A stretch of 64,000 bases of DNA from positions 1 through 64,000 of the forward strand of contig NZ_LZIJ01000147.1 of the NCBI RefSeq assembly GCF_001667115.1, in the 5' to 3' direction. Each line of letters starts with the position of its first letter. Position 1 is the first letter of the stretch. A program made the translations under genes and the position numbers. The stretch comes from Mycobacterium sp. 852002-51163_SCH5372311 (GTDB taxonomy: Bacteria > Actinomycetota > Actinomycetes > Mycobacteriales > Mycobacteriaceae). Under the pieces are notes generated by a model. The model was given only the letters and a program-made list of their open reading frames with translations. It had not been told where the DNA came from and searched no databases. Shown here in pieces: positions 63,930-64,000 of this stretch.

Positions 63930-64000
63930 CTAGTCGATTTTGCCGACGAGGTACCGCTGCATCGTTGGACCGATGGCGTCAACGAGTTGTTCCACCGTCA
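63930..64000 (-). CDS. C-terminal end of an unidentified gene
   Basis: A minus-strand frame enters from the right edge and stops at TAG (63932-63930). The visible 22 residues contain VEQLVDAIGPTMQRYLVG and end in KID. This does not look like the end of CobU, the gene found after nirD in M. tuberculosis. I cannot assign a family from so short a piece. Confidence 0.4.
   Translation of the reverse strand, partial: TVEQLVDAIGPTMQRYLVGKID

Overview
The window reads as chromosome of a slow-growing non-tuberculous Mycobacterium. Codons are strongly GC-rich, GTG and TTG starts are common, and the order of orthologues follows the M. tuberculosis segment Rv0226c to Rv0253 (named from memory of the families; no search was run): Rv0226c, Rv0227c, Rv0228, php, fadE4, Rv0232, R2lox, gabD1, then Rv0235c, aftD, Rv0236A, lpqI, Rv0238, htdX, fabG4, fadA2, fadE5, Rv0245, sdhBAC, Rv0250c, hsp20, nirB, nirD.

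Layout. 1-6.8 kb: envelope membrane proteins, a cytosolic PP2C phosphatase, and a CoA ligase translationally coupled to a phosphotriesterase-like lactonase. 6.8-12 kb: fadE4, a TetR regulator with two palindromes in front of it, the R2-like ligand-binding oxidase and gabD1. 12.0-37.7 kb: a block of about 26 kb with no counterpart between gabD1 and Rv0235c in M. tuberculosis. It holds an acetolactate-synthase-like enzyme with a LysR regulator, three PucR-type regulators, an aromatic-acid-exporter-like protein, two tandem catalases, a GMC oxidoreductase, a TMEM175-like channel, an acyltransferase plus acyl-CoA ligase, and a five-gene overlapping operon (P450, ferredoxin-reductase, Rieske oxygenase, Baeyer-Villiger-type monooxygenase, ChoD-like oxidoreductase). 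38-64 kb: conserved core for arabinan assembly (aftD), peptidoglycan recycling (lpqI), fatty-acid metabolism (htdX, fabG4, fadA2, fadE5), succinate dehydrogenase 1, small heat-shock protein and assimilatory nitrite reductase. vapBC24 and Rv0246 are missing; a ClC-type channel and a 2-oxoglutarate oxygenase occupy nearby positions.

The strongest unexplained signal is in the 26 kb block. Four promoter regions (before the FUSC exporter, a small winged-helix-like protein, the GMC oxidoreductase, and the acyltransferase/CoA-ligase pair) share a bipartite module: TTGTAR-N6-CCAAA-N9/10-GAAA followed by GGARYCRRCTCYR. The gap between the two halves is either 34-35 or 44-45 bases, a difference of one helical turn. 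Two of the three PucR genes are preceded by a tiny ORF whose stop overlaps the regulator start as TGATG. Together these suggest a small dedicated regulon, possibly sensing and handling an aromatic, terpenoid or steroid-like substrate or the oxidative stress it causes.

A second signal is a dispersed family of 20-bp tandem repeats (8.7, 37.9 and 60.0 kb). At each site direct copies on the left face inverted copies on the right, so the whole element is self-complementary, and each sits at a gene 3' end. A third is a TTAC-N6-GTAA palindrome shared by the fabG4/fadA2 and fadE5 promoters. The first 61 bases of the window are a perfect inverted copy of bases 502-562, which probably marks an assembly or contig-edge artefact.
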